A stretch of 64,000 nucleotides of DNA from Perspicuibacillus lycopersici (GCF_025660475.1 NZ_JAOUSF010000003.1:496001-560000), one strand, 5' to 3'. Numbered from the stretch's first letter, positions 37,023 through 48,840 are shown. Notes: a model not told the origin generated them from the letters alone. Numbers and translations are program-made.

Positions 37023-38396
37023 TTAGCTATAGGATTTCTCCGACTTTGTTGGGATATATAAAACTTGCCCTTCATATACGTCCTGATGTGCCTCTAAACG
37101 ATTCATTCGCAAAATTTGCGACACACTTAAATCATATTTTTCAGCAATCAATTGTAGCGTATCCTCTTGTTGGACAATATATATTTTCATTTTAGCCGCA
37201 CGATCATGCTCTTCTTTCCGTGCAAAATATTTCGTTAGCGAAATGGTATGCTCTTCTGTTTCCTTTTGTACCTGTGGCTGATAATTAATACTTTTTTGAT
37301 TACGTACAGATTCATTTTCAGTGTCTAAAACACTTACCGCTTCATCCACTTCTTCTGCAGATCTCATGTCTAATTCCACCGAATGAAGTTCCTCCTTACG
37401 TTCTAGGTGGACGGTATCAAAATCTTCCCATTCCTCATTCTCTTCCTCTGCTTCTTCTTCCTCAAATGTAGCTTCATCTGCTGAGTAAAAAGGTACTGTT
37501 TCGACGATTGGTTCACTGTTTTCTTCTTGTACATCATCTTGTTCAAATGCGTCTGATGGAATGGTTGTCTCCGCACGACTGCTAGTAAATTGCTCCTGTG
37601 CTTCATCTATAGGTAAAGACTGCTCTTCCTTCAAGGTTGGTGCTGCTATTGTATCTTCTTCTATGCTGGTATGATCGGTTTCTTCCTTTCGTAAATCTAA
37701 TTCGACCAATTCATCCCCTTTTGTATAAAGCACATGGATTGGTACATGAATATCCTCTTCTTCTTGTTCCTTTTGGCTTTCTACTTTTTTGGCTTCCGCA
37801 GTGAAGGTAACTTCTTCATTTTCCTCGCGACTATCTAAATCGAAATCTTGAAATGGTGTTAATGTATCTTCTTCATTCGTTGGTGTAGTATACAATGTTT
37901 CATGTGAGAAAAATTCTTCGTACACATCCTCTTCCTCACGTTCTTCTACCGTAAAATCTTCCTCATACACACCGGAAATCGATAAATCTGTTGTTAGCTT
38001 TAAGCTGGAATTATCGGTTAACGTATAATCAAAGGAGTCAATGGAAATGTTTAACTCTTCTAAGCTTTGAATTCTTGTTTTCGGAATGGTAATGTCGACT
38101 GGAAAATCATAATAAAAGTCACATACACCTTCTTCTCGCGTTTCCGATACAGCTGCATACTTTTGCCCAGAAAATGAAAAATGATCCTCATCATCTTCTA
38201 ATTTTTCTTCACTCTTTTTATACTCTCCATTCATATCTAAGGAACCACGAATGGAAATATAATGATCTAATTCTTGAATGGTTACATTCGGCTCTAATGA
38301 TAAACTGATAAGCTCAGCTATTTCATCACCTTTTCGAAAAGTAACTACTTCGTCTAATGAAAATTTAAGTGTTGATGGTTTGTAACGGTCCGTCAT
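37023..38396 (-). CDS. spoVID: SpoVID coat encasement protein
   Basis: 457 residues. N-terminal domain (about 1-150, starting YKPSTLKFSLDEVVTFRKGDE), a very acidic middle (about 150-400, Glu-rich), and a C-terminal LysM domain (about 403-450, KIYIVQQEDTLQLIAEKYDLSVSQILRMN). SpoVID is needed for the coat to encase the spore and binds SafA and SpoIVA. The orientation of LysM (C-terminal here, N-terminal in SafA) matches the known proteins. A strong sigma-E promoter lies upstream. Confidence 0.93.
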   Translation of the reverse strand: MTDRYKPSTLKFSLDEVVTFRKGDEIAELISLSLEPNVTIQELDHYISIRGSLDMNGEYKKSEEKLEDDEDHFSFSGQKYAAVSETREEGVCDFYYDFPVDITIPKTRIQSLEELNISIDSFDYTLTDNSSLKLTTDLSISGVYEEDFTVEEREEEDVYEEFFSHETLYTTPTNEEDTLTPFQDFDLDSREENEEVTFTAEAKKVESQKEQEEEDIHVPIHVLYTKGDELVELDLRKEETDHTSIEEDTIAAPTLKEEQSLPIDEAQEQFTSSRAETTIPSDAFEQDDVQEENSEPIVETVPFYSADEATFEEEEAEEENEEWEDFDTVHLERKEELHSVELDMRSAEEVDEAVSVLDTENESVRNQKSINYQPQVQKETEEHTISLTKYFARKEEHDRAAKMKIYIVQQEDTLQLIAEKYDLSVSQILRMNRLEAHQDVYEGQVLYIPTKSEKSYS

Positions 38397-38455
38397 AATA
38401 TCCCCCTCTCAATTCTATCCGGTCACAATCAAATTTTGTCTACTTGTATCAATAC

Positions 38456-38484
38456 ACTGTATGAACGAACATTAGAAAATATGC
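38456..38484 (-). promoter_or_regulatory. sigma-E promoter of spoVID
   Basis: Minus strand GCATATT (38484-38478), exactly 14 nt, CATACAGT (38463-38456): full match to the consensus KMATATT-N14-CATACANT. spoVID is a sigma-E gene in B. subtilis. Confidence 0.8.
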
Positions 38485-38654
38485 TATTTTTCTAGGATTC
38501 CCATTGGAAAAGAAAGAGAGATTATCATGATAAACATTATTTATAACCCATTTCTTACGGATTAATAGAGTAAATGAAACTCCATTTACAATGCAAAAAA
38601 CTTCCAAGGACTCCCTTTTCGTCTCCTTCACTCAAGAGATTCCCTATTCACCTA
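38485..38654. other. spacer between spoVID promoter and hemL terminator
   Basis: No supported gene; low-complexity AT-rich sequence between the hem operon end and the spoVID promoter. Confidence 0.5.
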
Positions 38655-38694
38655 ATAAAAAAGATGTCTAACGGACTTCCATTAGACACCTCTT
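38655..38694 (-). terminator. terminator of the hem operon
   Basis: Arms AAGATGTCTAA/TTAGACACCTCTT (38661-38694) followed on the minus strand by TTTTTTATT. It is 18 nt past the hemL stop. Confidence 0.85.
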
Positions 38695-38711
38695 TTATCA
38701 ACATTATTAAA

Positions 38712-39998
38712 TTATATTAATTTGGCAAATGCTTTTTCTGCAGCCTGAATTGTTTTTTCAATATCTTCATCCGTATGGGCTTTCGAAAGGAATAGCCCTT
38801 CGAATTGGGATGGTGGTAAGAAGATTCCTTGTAATGCCATTTCACGATAATATTCAGCAAAAAATTGTAAGTTAGAAGTTCTTGCTGTTTCGAAATTAAT
38901 GACCTTTTCATTCGTAAAGAAGAAACCAATCATGGAACCGGCGCGATTTACGGTAAAAGGAATATTATACTTGCTAGCAGCTTTTTTGAAGCCGTCTTCC
39001 AATAAATCTCCTTTACGGTTAAATTCTTGATAGTCTTCCTCTGTTAGTTGACGCAATGTCTCATAACCAGCGGTCATCGCTAATGGGTTACCAGACAATG
39101 TCCCTGCTTGATATACCGGACCACTTGGAGCAATTTTCTCCATAATTTCCGCTTTCCCACCGTAAGCACCAACTGGTAGGCCACCACCGATAACTTTACC
39201 AAGACATGTTAAATCAGGAGTGACATTAAAATATCCTTGTGCACAATTATATGCGGCACGGAAACCTGTCATTACTTCATCAAATATAAGGAGTGCCCCA
39301 TATTGCTCCGTAATTTCGCGAAGACCTTCTAAAAATCCCGGAATTGGTGGAACTACACCCATATTTCCTGCAATCGGTTCTACAATTATTCCCGCAAGAT
39401 CGTCTCCGTATTTTTCAAATGCAAGCTTCACGCCATCTAAATCATTATATGGAACGGTAATCGTGTTTTGGGCGATTCCTTGTGGAACACCTGGGCTATC
39501 TGGAAGTCCAAGTGTAGCAACACCTGATCCTGCTTTAATTAAAAGAGAATCTCCATGACCGTGATATGATCCTTCAAATTTTAATATTTTATTACGATTC
39601 GTATACCCTCTTGCCAGTCGAATAGCAGCCATTGTCGCTTCCGTACCAGAAGACACCATCCGTACGATTTCAATGGATGGTACCCGTTCTTTCACAAGCT
39701 GTGCAAGCTTATTCTCCATTATCGTAGGAGCACCAAAGCTTGTCCCATTTTCCGTTACTTTTTTCAGTGCCTCCACTACATGATCCTCTGCATGACCAAT
39801 AATTAGCGGACCCCAGGAAAGCACATAGTCAATATATTCATTTCCATCAATATCATATATTTTTGAGCCTTTGCCACGTTCCATAAAGATTGGATCCATG
39901 TCAACCGCTTTAAATGCACGTACTGGGCTATTTACTCCGCCTGGCATTAATGTTACTGCTTCTTTATATGCTTGTTTAGATTTTTCAAAGGAACGCAT
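38712..39998 (-). CDS. hemL: HemL glutamate-1-semialdehyde 2,1-aminomutase
   Basis: 428 residues from ATG 39998, six nt after AGGAGG; ATG 40004 touches the SD. PLP enzyme of the C5 haem route, making 5-aminolevulinate. The PLP lysine is in [19 protein letters not shown], and the substrate-gating [11 protein letters not shown] and HGHGDSLL motifs are present. Last gene of hemAXCDBL, as in B. subtilis. Confidence 0.97.
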   Translation of the reverse strand: MRSFEKSKQAYKEAVTLMPGGVNSPVRAFKAVDMDPIFMERGKGSKIYDIDGNEYIDYVLSWGPLIIGHAEDHVVEALKKVTENGTSFGAPTIMENKLAQLVKERVPSIEIVRMVSSGTEATMAAIRLARGYTNRNKILKFEGSYHGHGDSLLIKAGSGVATLGLPDSPGVPQGIAQNTITVPYNDLDGVKLAFEKYGDDLAGIIVEPIAGNMGVVPPIPGFLEGLREITEQYGALLIFDEVMTGFRAAYNCAQGYFNVTPDLTCLGKVIGGGLPVGAYGGKAEIMEKIAPSGPVYQAGTLSGNPLAMTAGYETLRQLTEEDYQEFNRKGDLLEDGFKKAASKYNIPFTVNRAGSMIGFFFTNEKVINFETARTSNLQFFAEYYREMALQGIFLPPSQFEGLFLSKAHTDEDIEKTIQAAEKAFAKLI

Positions 39999-40048
39999 GT
40001 ACATCCTCCTTAGATTTAATTACTTGTAATCGAAAACATGAAGACTAA

Positions 40049-41026
40049 TTACCCCTGTAAATATTTCGCTACATCCTTCGCAAAGTACGTAATAATCAAA
40101 TCTGCTCCGGCACGTTTAAAGCCTGTTAACATTTCTAGAACAATTGCTTTTTCATCGATCCAGCCATTTTGTGCAGCAGCTTTTACCATTGAGTATTCAC
40201 CACTAACATTGTAAGCAACTACTGGTAAATTAAATTCATTCCGAACGTCACGCATAATATCCATGTAAGGTAATCCTGGTTTTACAATAAGGAAGTCTGC
40301 CCCTTCCTCTACATCAGACTGAGCTTCACGTAATGCTTCGAGTCTATTAGCTGGATCCATTTGGTAAGTTTTCCGGTCACCAAATTGTGGTGTGCTATCC
40401 GCAGCATCACGGAAAGGACCATAAAACGCGGATGCATATTTTACAGCATAGGACATGATTGGAATATGGCGATAGCCAGCTTCATCCAAGCCTTGGCGAA
40501 TCGCAATTACAAATCCATCCATCATATTAGAAGGTGCAATAATATCGGCACCAGCTTCTGCTTGACTTACTGCCGATTTTACCAATAGCTCTAATGATTC
40601 ATCATTTAATACATCGCCATTTGCTACAACTCCACAATGACCATGATCGGTATATTCACATAAGCATGTATCTGCGACTACAAGCATTTCAGGTGCATGC
40701 TTTTTAATCACTCTAGTAGCTTCTTGGACAATACCATGTGTATGATATGCTCCTGTTCCGACGCTATCTTTATCATTTGGTACGCCAAACAATAAGATTG
40801 CTTTAATACCTAAAGAAAGTAGTTCATCGACTTCTTGTGGTAAATAATCTAATGAAATTTGTTCGACACCTGGCATAGAGGAAACAGGATTTCTTGTTTT
40901 TTCTCCTTCAACTACAAATAATGGATAAATAAAGTCATCCATTCGTAAATGATTTTCTCTAACTAAATCACGCATAAAAGGAGTTCTCCGTAATCTGCGG
41001 TGACGTTTAAATTGTAAGTCGCTCAT
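40049..41026 (-). CDS. hemB: HemB porphobilinogen synthase
   Basis: 325 residues from ATG 41026 (GGACGGAG upstream); the longer frame to 41095 overlaps hemD and has no SD. Zinc-type enzyme: [14 protein letters not shown] holds the three Cys ligands. The Schiff-base lysines are in [16 protein letters not shown] and [10 protein letters not shown]. It condenses two 5-aminolevulinates. Confidence 0.97.
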   Translation of the reverse strand: MSDLQFKRHRRLRRTPFMRDLVRENHLRMDDFIYPLFVVEGEKTRNPVSSMPGVEQISLDYLPQEVDELLSLGIKAILLFGVPNDKDSVGTGAYHTHGIVQEATRVIKKHAPEMLVVADTCLCEYTDHGHCGVVANGDVLNDESLELLVKSAVSQAEAGADIIAPSNMMDGFVIAIRQGLDEAGYRHIPIMSYAVKYASAFYGPFRDAADSTPQFGDRKTYQMDPANRLEALREAQSDVEEGADFLIVKPGLPYMDIMRDVRNEFNLPVVAYNVSGEYSMVKAAAQNGWIDEKAIVLEMLTGFKRAGADLIITYFAKDVAKYLQG

Positions 41027-41048
41027 CTTAATCTCCGTCCTTTTTGAT

Positions 41049-41831
41049 CTATTTCCTAACAAAAAATTGTTTTGTTTCTTTAAGTAATTGCTCACCAGTA
41101 TATATTTTTGGACAAATATGTACTGGGAATCCTGCGGTTATTAATGCCTTTTTTGTTACTGGACCGATACAGGCAAATATCTTTCCCATTAGCTTTTGCT
41201 GCAGCTTGTTTTCCTCAATAACTAAAAGAAAGTGTTGAACTGTTGATGGGCTTGTAAATACTAATAAATCAACAGCTTCCTCGCGAATTTGTGCTGCAAG
41301 CCTTTCCTTACTTTCCTCCGGTAAATATGTCTCATAAATAATAAGCTCATGGACATTAGGCGTTTTCGCTCGCAATTCGTCATAAATAATATTGCTTGCC
41401 AAATTTCCTTTGATGATACAAATCGTATCCATTGGTTGAATATATGGTATGATTTCTGCTGCTAATGCTTCTCCAGTAAATTGGCTAGGGATAAAGCTAA
41501 TCGTTACCCCATAATCATGAAGAAGCTGTTCCGTTTTTTTCCCGACAGCAGCTACCTTTACATGTTTTGGAAAGCTTTCATCACTTTCCTGTAATTGCTC
41601 CATAAAAAACCTCACACCATTTTGACTCGTAAAAATAATCCAATCATAGGTTGCAAGATTCTTTACAATTAACTGGTCCTGTTCGTTTACTATCGTTTTT
41701 CTAAAGGAAATTAGCGGGACATTGACCGCTTCTCCGCCAAGTTTGCGGATTCCATTAACTAATTGTTTAGCTTGTGAAGGGTTACGCATAATTAAGCATC
41801 GCTTCCCTGCTAGCGGCAAATTCTCCTCCAT
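41049..41831 (-). CDS. hemD: HemD uroporphyrinogen-III synthase
   Basis: 260 residues, family length. Two alpha/beta domains linked by beta strands. Weakly conserved family; recognisable pieces are [14 protein letters not shown] and [13 protein letters not shown]. It closes and inverts ring D of hydroxymethylbilane. GGAGATGGGA precedes ATG 41831. Position hemC-hemD-hemB supports the call. Confidence 0.93.
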   Translation of the reverse strand: MEENLPLAGKRCLIMRNPSQAKQLVNGIRKLGGEAVNVPLISFRKTIVNEQDQLIVKNLATYDWIIFTSQNGVRFFMEQLQESDESFPKHVKVAAVGKKTEQLLHDYGVTISFIPSQFTGEALAAEIIPYIQPMDTICIIKGNLASNIIYDELRAKTPNVHELIIYETYLPEESKERLAAQIREEAVDLLVFTSPSTVQHFLLVIEENKLQQKLMGKIFACIGPVTKKALITAGFPVHICPKIYTGEQLLKETKQFFVRK

Positions 41832-41852
41832 TGCTTCCCATCTCCAATAAAG

Positions 41853-42785
41853 TTATTGCTCTAACTCACGAATAACATCTGCAATCAAGTCCTTTGCCCC
41901 TTGATTGATAAGGCGATTGCCAGCCTCTTCCCCTATTTCCTGAGGATTTGTACCAATAACCTTTTCCTTCAAAATGGTTTTTCCATCTGGAGAGGATACA
42001 AATGCAGTTAATTCTACTTCATTTGCTTCATTCACTACAGCATAGCCACCAATTGGAACTTGGCAGCTGCCCTCCATCTTCGTTAAGAAAGCCCGTTCGG
42101 CAAGCACTGCTAGTTTTGTTTGTTCCGATGTGATTTTATTTAGCCATTCTAATAGCTCATGATCGTCTGCACGGCACTCGATCGAAAGCGACCCTTGTCC
42201 AACTGCTGGAATACAGCTATCTGCTTGTAAAAATTCGGTCACGACATCATCTGACCAGCCCATTCGCTTTAATCCTGCAGCAGCCAAAATGATGGCATCG
42301 TATTCTTCAGTTTCTAATTTTTTTAATCTCGTATCAATATTTCCACGAATCCACTTTACTTCAATATCCGGACGAATTGCTAATAATTGTGCCTTTCGGC
42401 GTAAACTACTAGTTCCTATAATCGAACCTGCTGGTAGTTCCTTTAGTTTAAGATTATTCCGCGCTATTAACACATCACGTGCATCTTCTCGTTCTGGAAT
42501 TGCACCAATTGTTAATCCTTGTGGGAGCACTGCTGGCATATCTTTCATGCTATGTACAGCCATATCAATCTCTTTATTTAACATAGAGTTTTCAATCTCA
42601 TTAACAAATAGCCCTTTTCCGCCAACCTTTGAAAGTGTAACGTTAAGAATTTGGTCTCCCTTAGTTACAATTTCCTTCACTTCAAATTCAAATGGTGCAC
42701 CGATTTTTTTTAGTTGATCGATTACCCAATGTGTTTGCGTTAATGCTAACTTACTTCTTCTGGAACCAATGATGATTTTTCTCAT
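41853..42785 (-). CDS. hemC: HemC hydroxymethylbilane synthase
   Basis: 310 residues from ATG 42785 with AAAGGAG upstream ([17 protein letters not shown]). The dipyrromethane-cofactor Cys is in [14 protein letters not shown] near residue 240. [11 protein letters not shown] and [11 protein letters not shown] bind substrate carboxylates. 21 nt separate it from hemD. Confidence 0.97.
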   Translation of the reverse strand: MRKIIIGSRRSKLALTQTHWVIDQLKKIGAPFEFEVKEIVTKGDQILNVTLSKVGGKGLFVNEIENSMLNKEIDMAVHSMKDMPAVLPQGLTIGAIPEREDARDVLIARNNLKLKELPAGSIIGTSSLRRKAQLLAIRPDIEVKWIRGNIDTRLKKLETEEYDAIILAAAGLKRMGWSDDVVTEFLQADSCIPAVGQGSLSIECRADDHELLEWLNKITSEQTKLAVLAERAFLTKMEGSCQVPIGGYAVVNEANEVELTAFVSSPDGKTILKEKVIGTNPQEIGEEAGNRLINQGAKDLIADVIRELEQ

Positions 42786-42851
42786 GGAAATCTCCTTTAT
42801 CTGCTTATAATCAGTTAATATCTCATACACTGATTTGGTTTCTTCATGCTC

Positions 42852-43685
42852 TTAATAATACCAAATATGAAATAGGGACAGCTTTCCTAATAGGAAAAAA
42901 TTGATTAGTACAATTAAAAAAGCTGCAATGTTTAAAAAAGCTAAATTTCTGCCCATCATTTCTTTCCGGATTTTCATATATAAGTAAATCCCGTACACGA
43001 TTAAAACAAAACAGGAACCAATTATTTTCCAATCATAAAACACTAAATCGGGTATTTTTATGTACGCCCATTGCAATCCTAGTATAACACCACTTAATAA
43101 CAAGGGCACACCAATAACATTTAAAATATATGCCAATTGCTCTAATTTCGCCAAATTTCCAATCCGGATTAATCGTTTTCCCCATTTCTTCTGTTTTAGC
43201 AAATCATATTGTATTAAATATAATAATGAAAAAATAAACGACAATGTAAAAGCACCATATGCTAACAAGGAAATAATAATATGAATAATTAAAAGCTCGG
43301 AAGCTAATTTTTCAGCTAATACATTCGATTGCCAATGAAATGGTGCAAAAGTATAAATTACTAATAGTAGAAATGCAAGAACGTTCGTAAAAAATACGAA
43401 AAAATCTACCCGCAGGAATCGATTAATCGCTAATGACAATGTAATTAGCACCCACACATAAAAATAAAGCCCTTCCGATAATGTAAGAATTGGAAAGCGA
43501 CCTTTATCGTACATATAAAATAACAGAAAAAAGGTTTGCAGGAGCCAAACAATAGAAAGTAACCAGAAAGCGATTCGGTTCGCCTTCCGGTTATGATGCA
43601 AAAAATCAACAAAATATAACAAAACGGAAAATGCATAAAGAAGTACAATCCCTTCATGCATTTTCGCCAATATTTGTTCTCCCAC
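42852..43685 (-). CDS. hemX: HemX membrane protein
   Basis: 277 residues, eight hydrophobic segments, cytochrome-c-assembly (CcsA/ResC-like) family. In B. subtilis HemX lowers the amount of HemA protein. GTG start at 43685 with GGGAGG eight nt upstream; an internal ATG 24 nt later lacks an SD. It lies 14 nt after hemA. Confidence 0.92.
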   Translation of the reverse strand: MGEQILAKMHEGIVLLYAFSVLLYFVDFLHHNRKANRIAFWLLSIVWLLQTFFLLFYMYDKGRFPILTLSEGLYFYVWVLITLSLAINRFLRVDFFVFFTNVLAFLLLVIYTFAPFHWQSNVLAEKLASELLIIHIIISLLAYGAFTLSFIFSLLYLIQYDLLKQKKWGKRLIRIGNLAKLEQLAYILNVIGVPLLLSGVILGLQWAYIKIPDLVFYDWKIIGSCFVLIVYGIYLYMKIRKEMMGRNLAFLNIAAFLIVLINFFLLGKLSLFHIWYY

Positions 43686-43699
43686 TAGGAAAACCTCCC

Positions 43700-45046
43700 T
43701 TATGCTCGAACAAGGGATGATGTTTTTGTAATGTAATTTGGATCAGAAATCTCTTGATTGTCTGTAGCTTCCGCAGGAATCGGATTATCTAGTTGAAAAA
43801 TTTGTTGAAATAATCGGAGCGCCTCTTCCCCATTTGGGCCACCGGCTAATTCTTTAATTTGGATAATCGGATCCTTTAACATTTGATTAATAATACTTTT
43901 CGTATGTTTACTTATCACCTTTTGTTCGCGCTCGGTTAAATCCGGTATTTTTCTTTGAATGCTTTTCATTGTTTCTGCTTGAATGGATAATGCTTTTTCA
44001 CGTAAAGAAGCAATTAATGGAACAACTCCAAGCGTATTTAACCATTGTTGGAATTCTTCGAGATCTTCTTCAATCATTTGAAGAATGGTTTGGGCAATAT
44101 GCTCCCGCTCCTGTAGATTTGCTTCTACTATTCCTTCGAGATCATCAATATCATACAAAAATACCGATTCAAGTTCCCCTATTTCTGGATCAATATCTCT
44201 CGGAACCGCAATATCTACTAAAAACATCGGATTACCTTTACGCGCATTTTTGACATGTTCCATCATAGCTTTCGTAAGAACATAATGACTTGCACCAGTA
44301 GAACTAATGACAATATCTGCCCCTGCTAATCCTGTAGGTAAATCAGAAAATTCATAAGCAGTACCACCATATTTTTCTGCTAATTTTTTTCCAGTTTCAA
44401 ATGTGCGATTGACAACATTAATTTCACTAGCACCGCTACCTTGTAAATTTTGGATTGCTAGCTCACTCATTTTTCCTGCCCCAATAATTAAAACTCGTTT
44501 CCCATCTAGGCTACCGAAGATTTTCTTACCTAATTCTACAGCTGCATAACTGACAGAAACCGCATTTGCCCCAATTTCCGTTTCAGTATGTACTCGTTTC
44601 GCTAGCGTAATGGCTTGCTTAAACAATCGATTAAAAACTGTTCCAACTGTTGCTTTTTCCTGTGCTAACAAGAAGCTTGTACGGACTTGACCTAAAATTT
44701 GCGTTTCTCCAAGTACCATAGAATCTAAGCCACAGGTTACTTTATACAAATGTCGAATTGCCTCATCATTTTCATAAAAAAATAACGATGATTCAAACTC
44801 GTCTCTATTTATAGAAAACCACTCAGATAAATATTCTTTTATATAATATTTCCCTGTATGCAACTGATCAACGACTGCATAAATTTCTGTTCGATTACAA
44901 GTGGAAATAATCACATTTTCTAGTATGCTTTTTTTGCTTTTTAAAGCCACCATTCCTTCACCTATTTGTGATTCAAGAAATGAGAGCTTTTCTCGAATTT
45001 CCACAGGGGCTGTTTTATAATTTAGACCAACCACTAATATATGCAA
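43700..45046 (-). CDS. hemA: HemA glutamyl-tRNA reductase
   Basis: 448 residues from TTG 45046. This start places the active-site Cys at residue 50 ([11 protein letters not shown]), the family position, and has GGGGGTGG upstream. The NADPH-binding GAGKMSELA motif is near residue 185; C-terminal dimerisation domain. First and rate-limiting step of haem synthesis from Glu-tRNA. First gene of hemAXCDBL. A promoter and a PerR-like box lie about 150-200 nt upstream. Confidence 0.96.
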   Translation of the reverse strand: MHILVVGLNYKTAPVEIREKLSFLESQIGEGMVALKSKKSILENVIISTCNRTEIYAVVDQLHTGKYYIKEYLSEWFSINRDEFESSLFFYENDEAIRHLYKVTCGLDSMVLGETQILGQVRTSFLLAQEKATVGTVFNRLFKQAITLAKRVHTETEIGANAVSVSYAAVELGKKIFGSLDGKRVLIIGAGKMSELAIQNLQGSGASEINVVNRTFETGKKLAEKYGGTAYEFSDLPTGLAGADIVISSTGASHYVLTKAMMEHVKNARKGNPMFLVDIAVPRDIDPEIGELESVFLYDIDDLEGIVEANLQEREHIAQTILQMIEEDLEEFQQWLNTLGVVPLIASLREKALSIQAETMKSIQRKIPDLTEREQKVISKHTKSIINQMLKDPIIQIKELAGGPNGEEALRLFQQIFQLDNPIPAEATDNQEISDPNYITKTSSLVRA

Positions 45047-45190
45047 AAAAGCCACCCCCAATTTTTTTATTAGACTATTCCAGACAACATTGTACCATTA
45101 AATTGATTTCGGAAATTAGTATAAATGTGAACAGAAACGAAAAAATTATGATACCATTAGTTTATACTTTCATTAACATTTCTACTATAT

Positions 45191-45221
45191 TTTATACCAA
45201 ATCAAAAGAAACATTAGTCAA
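45191..45221 (-). promoter_or_regulatory. possible promoter of the hem operon
   Basis: Minus strand TTGACT (45221-45216), 19 nt, TATAAA (45196-45191). The spacer is long by one or two bases. It lies directly downstream of the PerR-like box. Confidence 0.45.
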
Positions 45222-45236
45222 TATTGAAAAGCTACT

Positions 45237-45251
45237 TTATAATTATTTTAA
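45237..45251. promoter_or_regulatory. PerR-like box upstream of hemA
   Basis: Plus strand TTATAATTATTTTAA, 14 of 15 matches to the Per box TTATAAT-N-ATTATAA. hemAXCDBL is under PerR control in B. subtilis. The region is AT-rich, so chance similarity cannot be excluded. Confidence 0.55.
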
Positions 45252-45328
45252 TTTAAAAGTTACACTAAACAAGTTAACAAATCTATCATGATATTTCAAG
45301 TTTCTTGATTGAAAAGAGAGGGTTTAGG

Positions 45329-45814
45329 ATGAAAGGACAACATCTGTTTCCAAGTGTTATATTAATCGGATTTGGGTTATATTTCTTTTTAAGTTCTTTG
45401 GATATACATTTTTCCTTTCCGATTTTCACTTGGCCAACAATGCTTATTATTATTGGATTAGCATTTATTTTTCATGCATATAGAGGAAAAAGCTATGAAT
45501 CTATCATACCAGGAATTTTATTCACTGGACTTGGTATTCATTTCCATTTAACATCTTATTGGAATATCCATTTTGACCATATTGGTGTTATTATTTTATT
45601 TGTTGCACTTGGATATTTACTACAATATCAAAAAACGAAAGCAGGGCTATTTTACGGAGTTCTATTCCTTATTTTGGCTCTGCTACAGCTTTTTTATGAT
45701 AGATTATTCCAATGGCTTGGTTCTATTGAATCTACCGTAGCAGAGCTTCATTCCTTTTGGCCAGTTATTCTCGTTCTCAGCGGTATTTATATCTTCTTTT
45801 TTAAACGAAAATAA
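45329..45814 (+). CDS. small integral membrane protein
   Basis: 161 residues from ATG 45329 (AGAGAGGG upstream). Six hydrophobic segments in a pattern of paired helices (LFPSVILIGFGLYFFL, WPTMLIIIGLAFIF, SFWPVILVLSGIYIFFF) that recalls the LiaI/LiaF-type transmembrane module (DUF5668). Function unknown. It lies between hemA and ysxC, where B. subtilis has ysxD, but on the opposite strand, so orthology is not claimed. Confidence 0.8.
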   Translation: MKGQHLFPSVILIGFGLYFFLSSLDIHFSFPIFTWPTMLIIIGLAFIFHAYRGKSYESIIPGILFTGLGIHFHLTSYWNIHFDHIGVIILFVALGYLLQYQKTKAGLFYGVLFLILALLQLFYDRLFQWLGSIESTVAELHSFWPVILVLSGIYIFFFKRK

Positions 45815-45847
45815 GACTATTTAGTTTAGCAATTATACCAATACATG

Positions 45848-45889
45848 AAAAAGGTGTCCTTCTCCCTACAGGGTTGGACACCTTTTTTG
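45848..45889. terminator. bidirectional terminator
   Basis: Stem GGTGTCC/GGACACC extended by A/T runs (45848-45889). It serves the plus-strand membrane protein gene and the minus-strand ysxC, which converge. Confidence 0.9.
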
Positions 45890-45890
45890 T

Positions 45891-46520
45891 CTATTCTTCG
45901 TTTATTGAATCTTCATTCGTTTCTTCTTCGCTTTCATCATGAAGAAACTTTTGAATTTCTTGCCATGCTTCTTCTTTTCCGAGACCAGTTTCAGAAGAGA
46001 ATAATACAACTGGGTCTCGCGGATCTACATCTAATGTTTCTTTAACGACTTTTAAATGCTTTTGCCATTTTCCACGCGGGATTTTATCAGCCTTCGTTGC
46101 AACCACAATTACGGGAATCTCATAATGCTTTAAAAAATTATACATTAAGACGTCATCCTTGGAAGGTGGATGTCTTAAGTCCACTAGGGAAATAACACAT
46201 TGTAATTGTGGTCGACCCATGAGATAGCTTTCAATCATTTTCCCCCAGGCAGCTCGTTCTGTCTTCGACGTTTTCGCATAACCATACCCAGGAACATCTA
46301 CAAAATAAAAGCTTTCATTAATAAAGTAATAATTTAACGTTTGTGTTTTTCCAGGTTTAGACGATGTTCTTGCCAAGTTTCGTCGATTGAGTAGCTTATT
46401 GATAAACGAAGATTTTCCTACATTGGAGCGCCCAGCAAGCGCGATTTCCGGTAGGTTACCTTCTGGATATTGTGCTTTAGAAACTGCACTAATTATAAAT
46501 TCTGCACTTTTAATTTTCAA
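45891..46520 (-). CDS. ysxC: YsxC/EngB ribosome biogenesis GTPase
   Basis: 209 residues from TTG 46520, the position that aligns with known YsxC starts ([12 protein letters not shown]); GGTG lies six nt upstream. P-loop [18 protein letters not shown], and TKADK specificity motif. Needed for 50S assembly. The 15-residue acidic tail ([15 protein letters not shown]) is longer than in B. subtilis. It overlaps the end of lonA by 11 nt. Confidence 0.95.
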   Translation of the reverse strand: MKIKSAEFIISAVSKAQYPEGNLPEIALAGRSNVGKSSFINKLLNRRNLARTSSKPGKTQTLNYYFINESFYFVDVPGYGYAKTSKTERAAWGKMIESYLMGRPQLQCVISLVDLRHPPSKDDVLMYNFLKHYEIPVIVVATKADKIPRGKWQKHLKVVKETLDVDPRDPVVLFSSETGLGKEEAWQEIQKFLHDESEEETNEDSINEE

Positions 46521-48840
46521 ATGTTTCACCAACTAACGCATGTTTTAATACTTCATCTACATGGGATACCGCAACAAAAGTTAAATCACTTTTCACACTT
46601 TCTGGAATATCCTCTAAATCCTTTTCATTATCCTTCGGAAAGATTATTTTCGTTAATCCGGCACGATGGGCACTTAATGTTTTTTCTTTTAAGCCACCAA
46701 TAGGTAATACTCGTCCGCGTAATGTAATTTCTCCAGTCATACCTACTTCTTTATGGATGGCCTTTCCTGTTAGAGCAGAAACAAGTGCTGTTGTCATCGT
46801 TACTCCAGCGGAAGGACCATCCTTTGGAACTGCTCCTTCCGGAACATGGATATGAATATCATACTTTTCATAGAAATCAGGATCTATATTTAAGTGCTCT
46901 GCTTTTGAACGGACATAGCTAAATGCTGCTTGAGCAGATTCTTTCATTACATCGCCAAGCTTACCAGTTAAGACAAGCTTGCCTTTTCCTGGAGCAAGGG
47001 CAACTTCAATTTGTAGCGTGTCTCCACCAAAGGTAGTATACGCTAAACCAGTAGCAACCCCAACCTGATCTTCAATTTCCGCTTGACCATAATGGAAAAT
47101 TTTCTTTCCAAGGAATTCCTCAATATTTTTATTCGTTACGATTACGCGCTTTTTCTCTTCAGAAGTAATGATACGTGCAGTCTTTCTACAGATGGTGGCA
47201 ATTTGTCGTTCTAGTCCACGAACTCCTGCTTCCCTTGTGTAGTAACGAATGATTTGTGTAATTGCCTCGTCGCGAATTTGTAACTGTTGTTTATTCATTC
47301 CATGCTCTTTAATTTGTTTCGGTACTAAATAGTCCTTTGCAATATGAAGCTTTTCTAACTCCGTATAACCGGCGATGGAAATAATCTCCATTCTGTCTCG
47401 CAGTGGTCCTGGAATGGTAGATAAATCATTTGCTGTAGCTATAAATAGAACTTTCGATAGGTCATATGTTTCTTCAATATAATGATCACTGAAGTTTTTA
47501 TTTTGTTCTGGATCTAATACCTCCAGCATAGCGGAAGATGGATCGCCGCGGAAATCATTGGACATTTTATCTATTTCATCAAGTAAAAATACAGGGTTAA
47601 TAGTTCCTGCTTTTCGCATCCCTTGAATGATTCTTCCAGGCATTGCCCCAACATACGTACGTCTATGGCCACGAATTTCTGATTCATCACGAACACCACC
47701 TAAAGATACACGGATGAAGTTTCGATTCAGTGATCTAGCAATTGATTTTGCTAAACTTGTTTTACCTACCCCTGGTGGACCAACTAGACAAAGGATTGGG
47801 CCTTTTAATGACTTGGTTAGCTTCTGAACAGCTAAATATTCTAGTACCCGTTCTTTCACCTTTTCCAAGCCGTAATGATCTTCATTTAAAACTTTTTCTG
47901 CTTTCGGGATATTGATATCATCTTTTGTAGCCCTTGTCCACGGAAGAGCGATTAGCCAATCTAAGTAATTTCGAATGACAGAGCTTTCTGCAGAAGTACT
48001 AGGAATTTTTTCATAACGGTTCAGTTCTTTTATAGCAGCATTATAAACATGCTCCGGCATATTAGCCTGTTCAATTTTTTCCTTTAAATCTTGAACTTCT
48101 CCCGTTTTCCCTTCTTTATCGCCAAGTTCTTTTTGAATCGCCTTCATTTGTTCACGTAAATAATATTCTTTTTGTGTTCTTTCCATTGAGCGTTTCACGC
48201 GTTGGCCAATTTTTTTCTCTAACTGAATTACTTCTTTTTCATTGTTTAAAATTTTGACCACACGGTTTAGTCTTTGTTTGACATTTACTGTTTCTAATAA
48301 TTCTTGTTTATCCTTGAGCTTCAATGGTAAATGAGAAGTCACTATATCCGCCAACCTACCCGGCTCCTCAATATCTTGAACAGTTGCTAATGTTTCTGCA
48401 GAAATCTTTTTCGACATTTTTATGTATTGCTCGAAATAATCAAGGATGGTTCGCATTAGCGCTTCATCTTCTGCATCCTTTTTCGCATCGTTTTCGAACA
48501 AGCTGATGGAAACAGAAAAATAATCTTCATGATTAATAAATTCTTCAATTTTCCCCCGATTCAAGCCTTCAACAAGCACACGTATCGTTCCGTTTGGTAG
48601 TTTCAGCATTTGCTTAACCCGCGCTAAAGTTCCTACTTCATATAGATCCTCTTCTTCGGGGTCATCGATTGAGACATCCTTCTGAGTGGTTAAAAATATT
48701 AAATGCTCATCCATCATCGCCTTTTCAAGAGCTTGTACGGACTTATCTCTTCCAACATCAAGATGAAGCACCATTGTTGGGAACACTAACAAACCTCGAA
48801 GCGGCAGGAGGGGAACTATCGTTCTTTGTTGTTCACTCAT
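46510..48840 (-). CDS. lonA: LonA ATP-dependent protease
   Basis: 776 residues, standard length. N-terminal substrate-binding domain (1-200, [13 protein letters not shown]), coiled coil, AAA+ module (Walker [10 protein letters not shown], Walker B FLLDEIDK), and the Ser-Lys protease domain with Ser677 in KDGPSAGVT and Lys720 in GGLKEKTL. Degrades damaged and regulatory proteins. AGGAGG precedes ATG 48840; coupled with ysxC downstream. Confidence 0.98.
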   Translation of the reverse strand: MSEQQRTIVPLLPLRGLLVFPTMVLHLDVGRDKSVQALEKAMMDEHLIFLTTQKDVSIDDPEEEDLYEVGTLARVKQMLKLPNGTIRVLVEGLNRGKIEEFINHEDYFSVSISLFENDAKKDAEDEALMRTILDYFEQYIKMSKKISAETLATVQDIEEPGRLADIVTSHLPLKLKDKQELLETVNVKQRLNRVVKILNNEKEVIQLEKKIGQRVKRSMERTQKEYYLREQMKAIQKELGDKEGKTGEVQDLKEKIEQANMPEHVYNAAIKELNRYEKIPSTSAESSVIRNYLDWLIALPWTRATKDDINIPKAEKVLNEDHYGLEKVKERVLEYLAVQKLTKSLKGPILCLVGPPGVGKTSLAKSIARSLNRNFIRVSLGGVRDESEIRGHRRTYVGAMPGRIIQGMRKAGTINPVFLLDEIDKMSNDFRGDPSSAMLEVLDPEQNKNFSDHYIEETYDLSKVLFIATANDLSTIPGPLRDRMEIISIAGYTELEKLHIAKDYLVPKQIKEHGMNKQQLQIRDEAITQIIRYYTREAGVRGLERQIATICRKTARIITSEEKKRVIVTNKNIEEFLGKKIFHYGQAEIEDQVGVATGLAYTTFGGDTLQIEVALAPGKGKLVLTGKLGDVMKESAQAAFSYVRSKAEHLNIDPDFYEKYDIHIHVPEGAVPKDGPSAGVTMTTALVSALTGKAIHKEVGMTGEITLRGRVLPIGGLKEKTLSAHRAGLTKIIFPKDNEKDLEDIPESVKSDLTFVAVSHVDEVLKHALVGETFEN

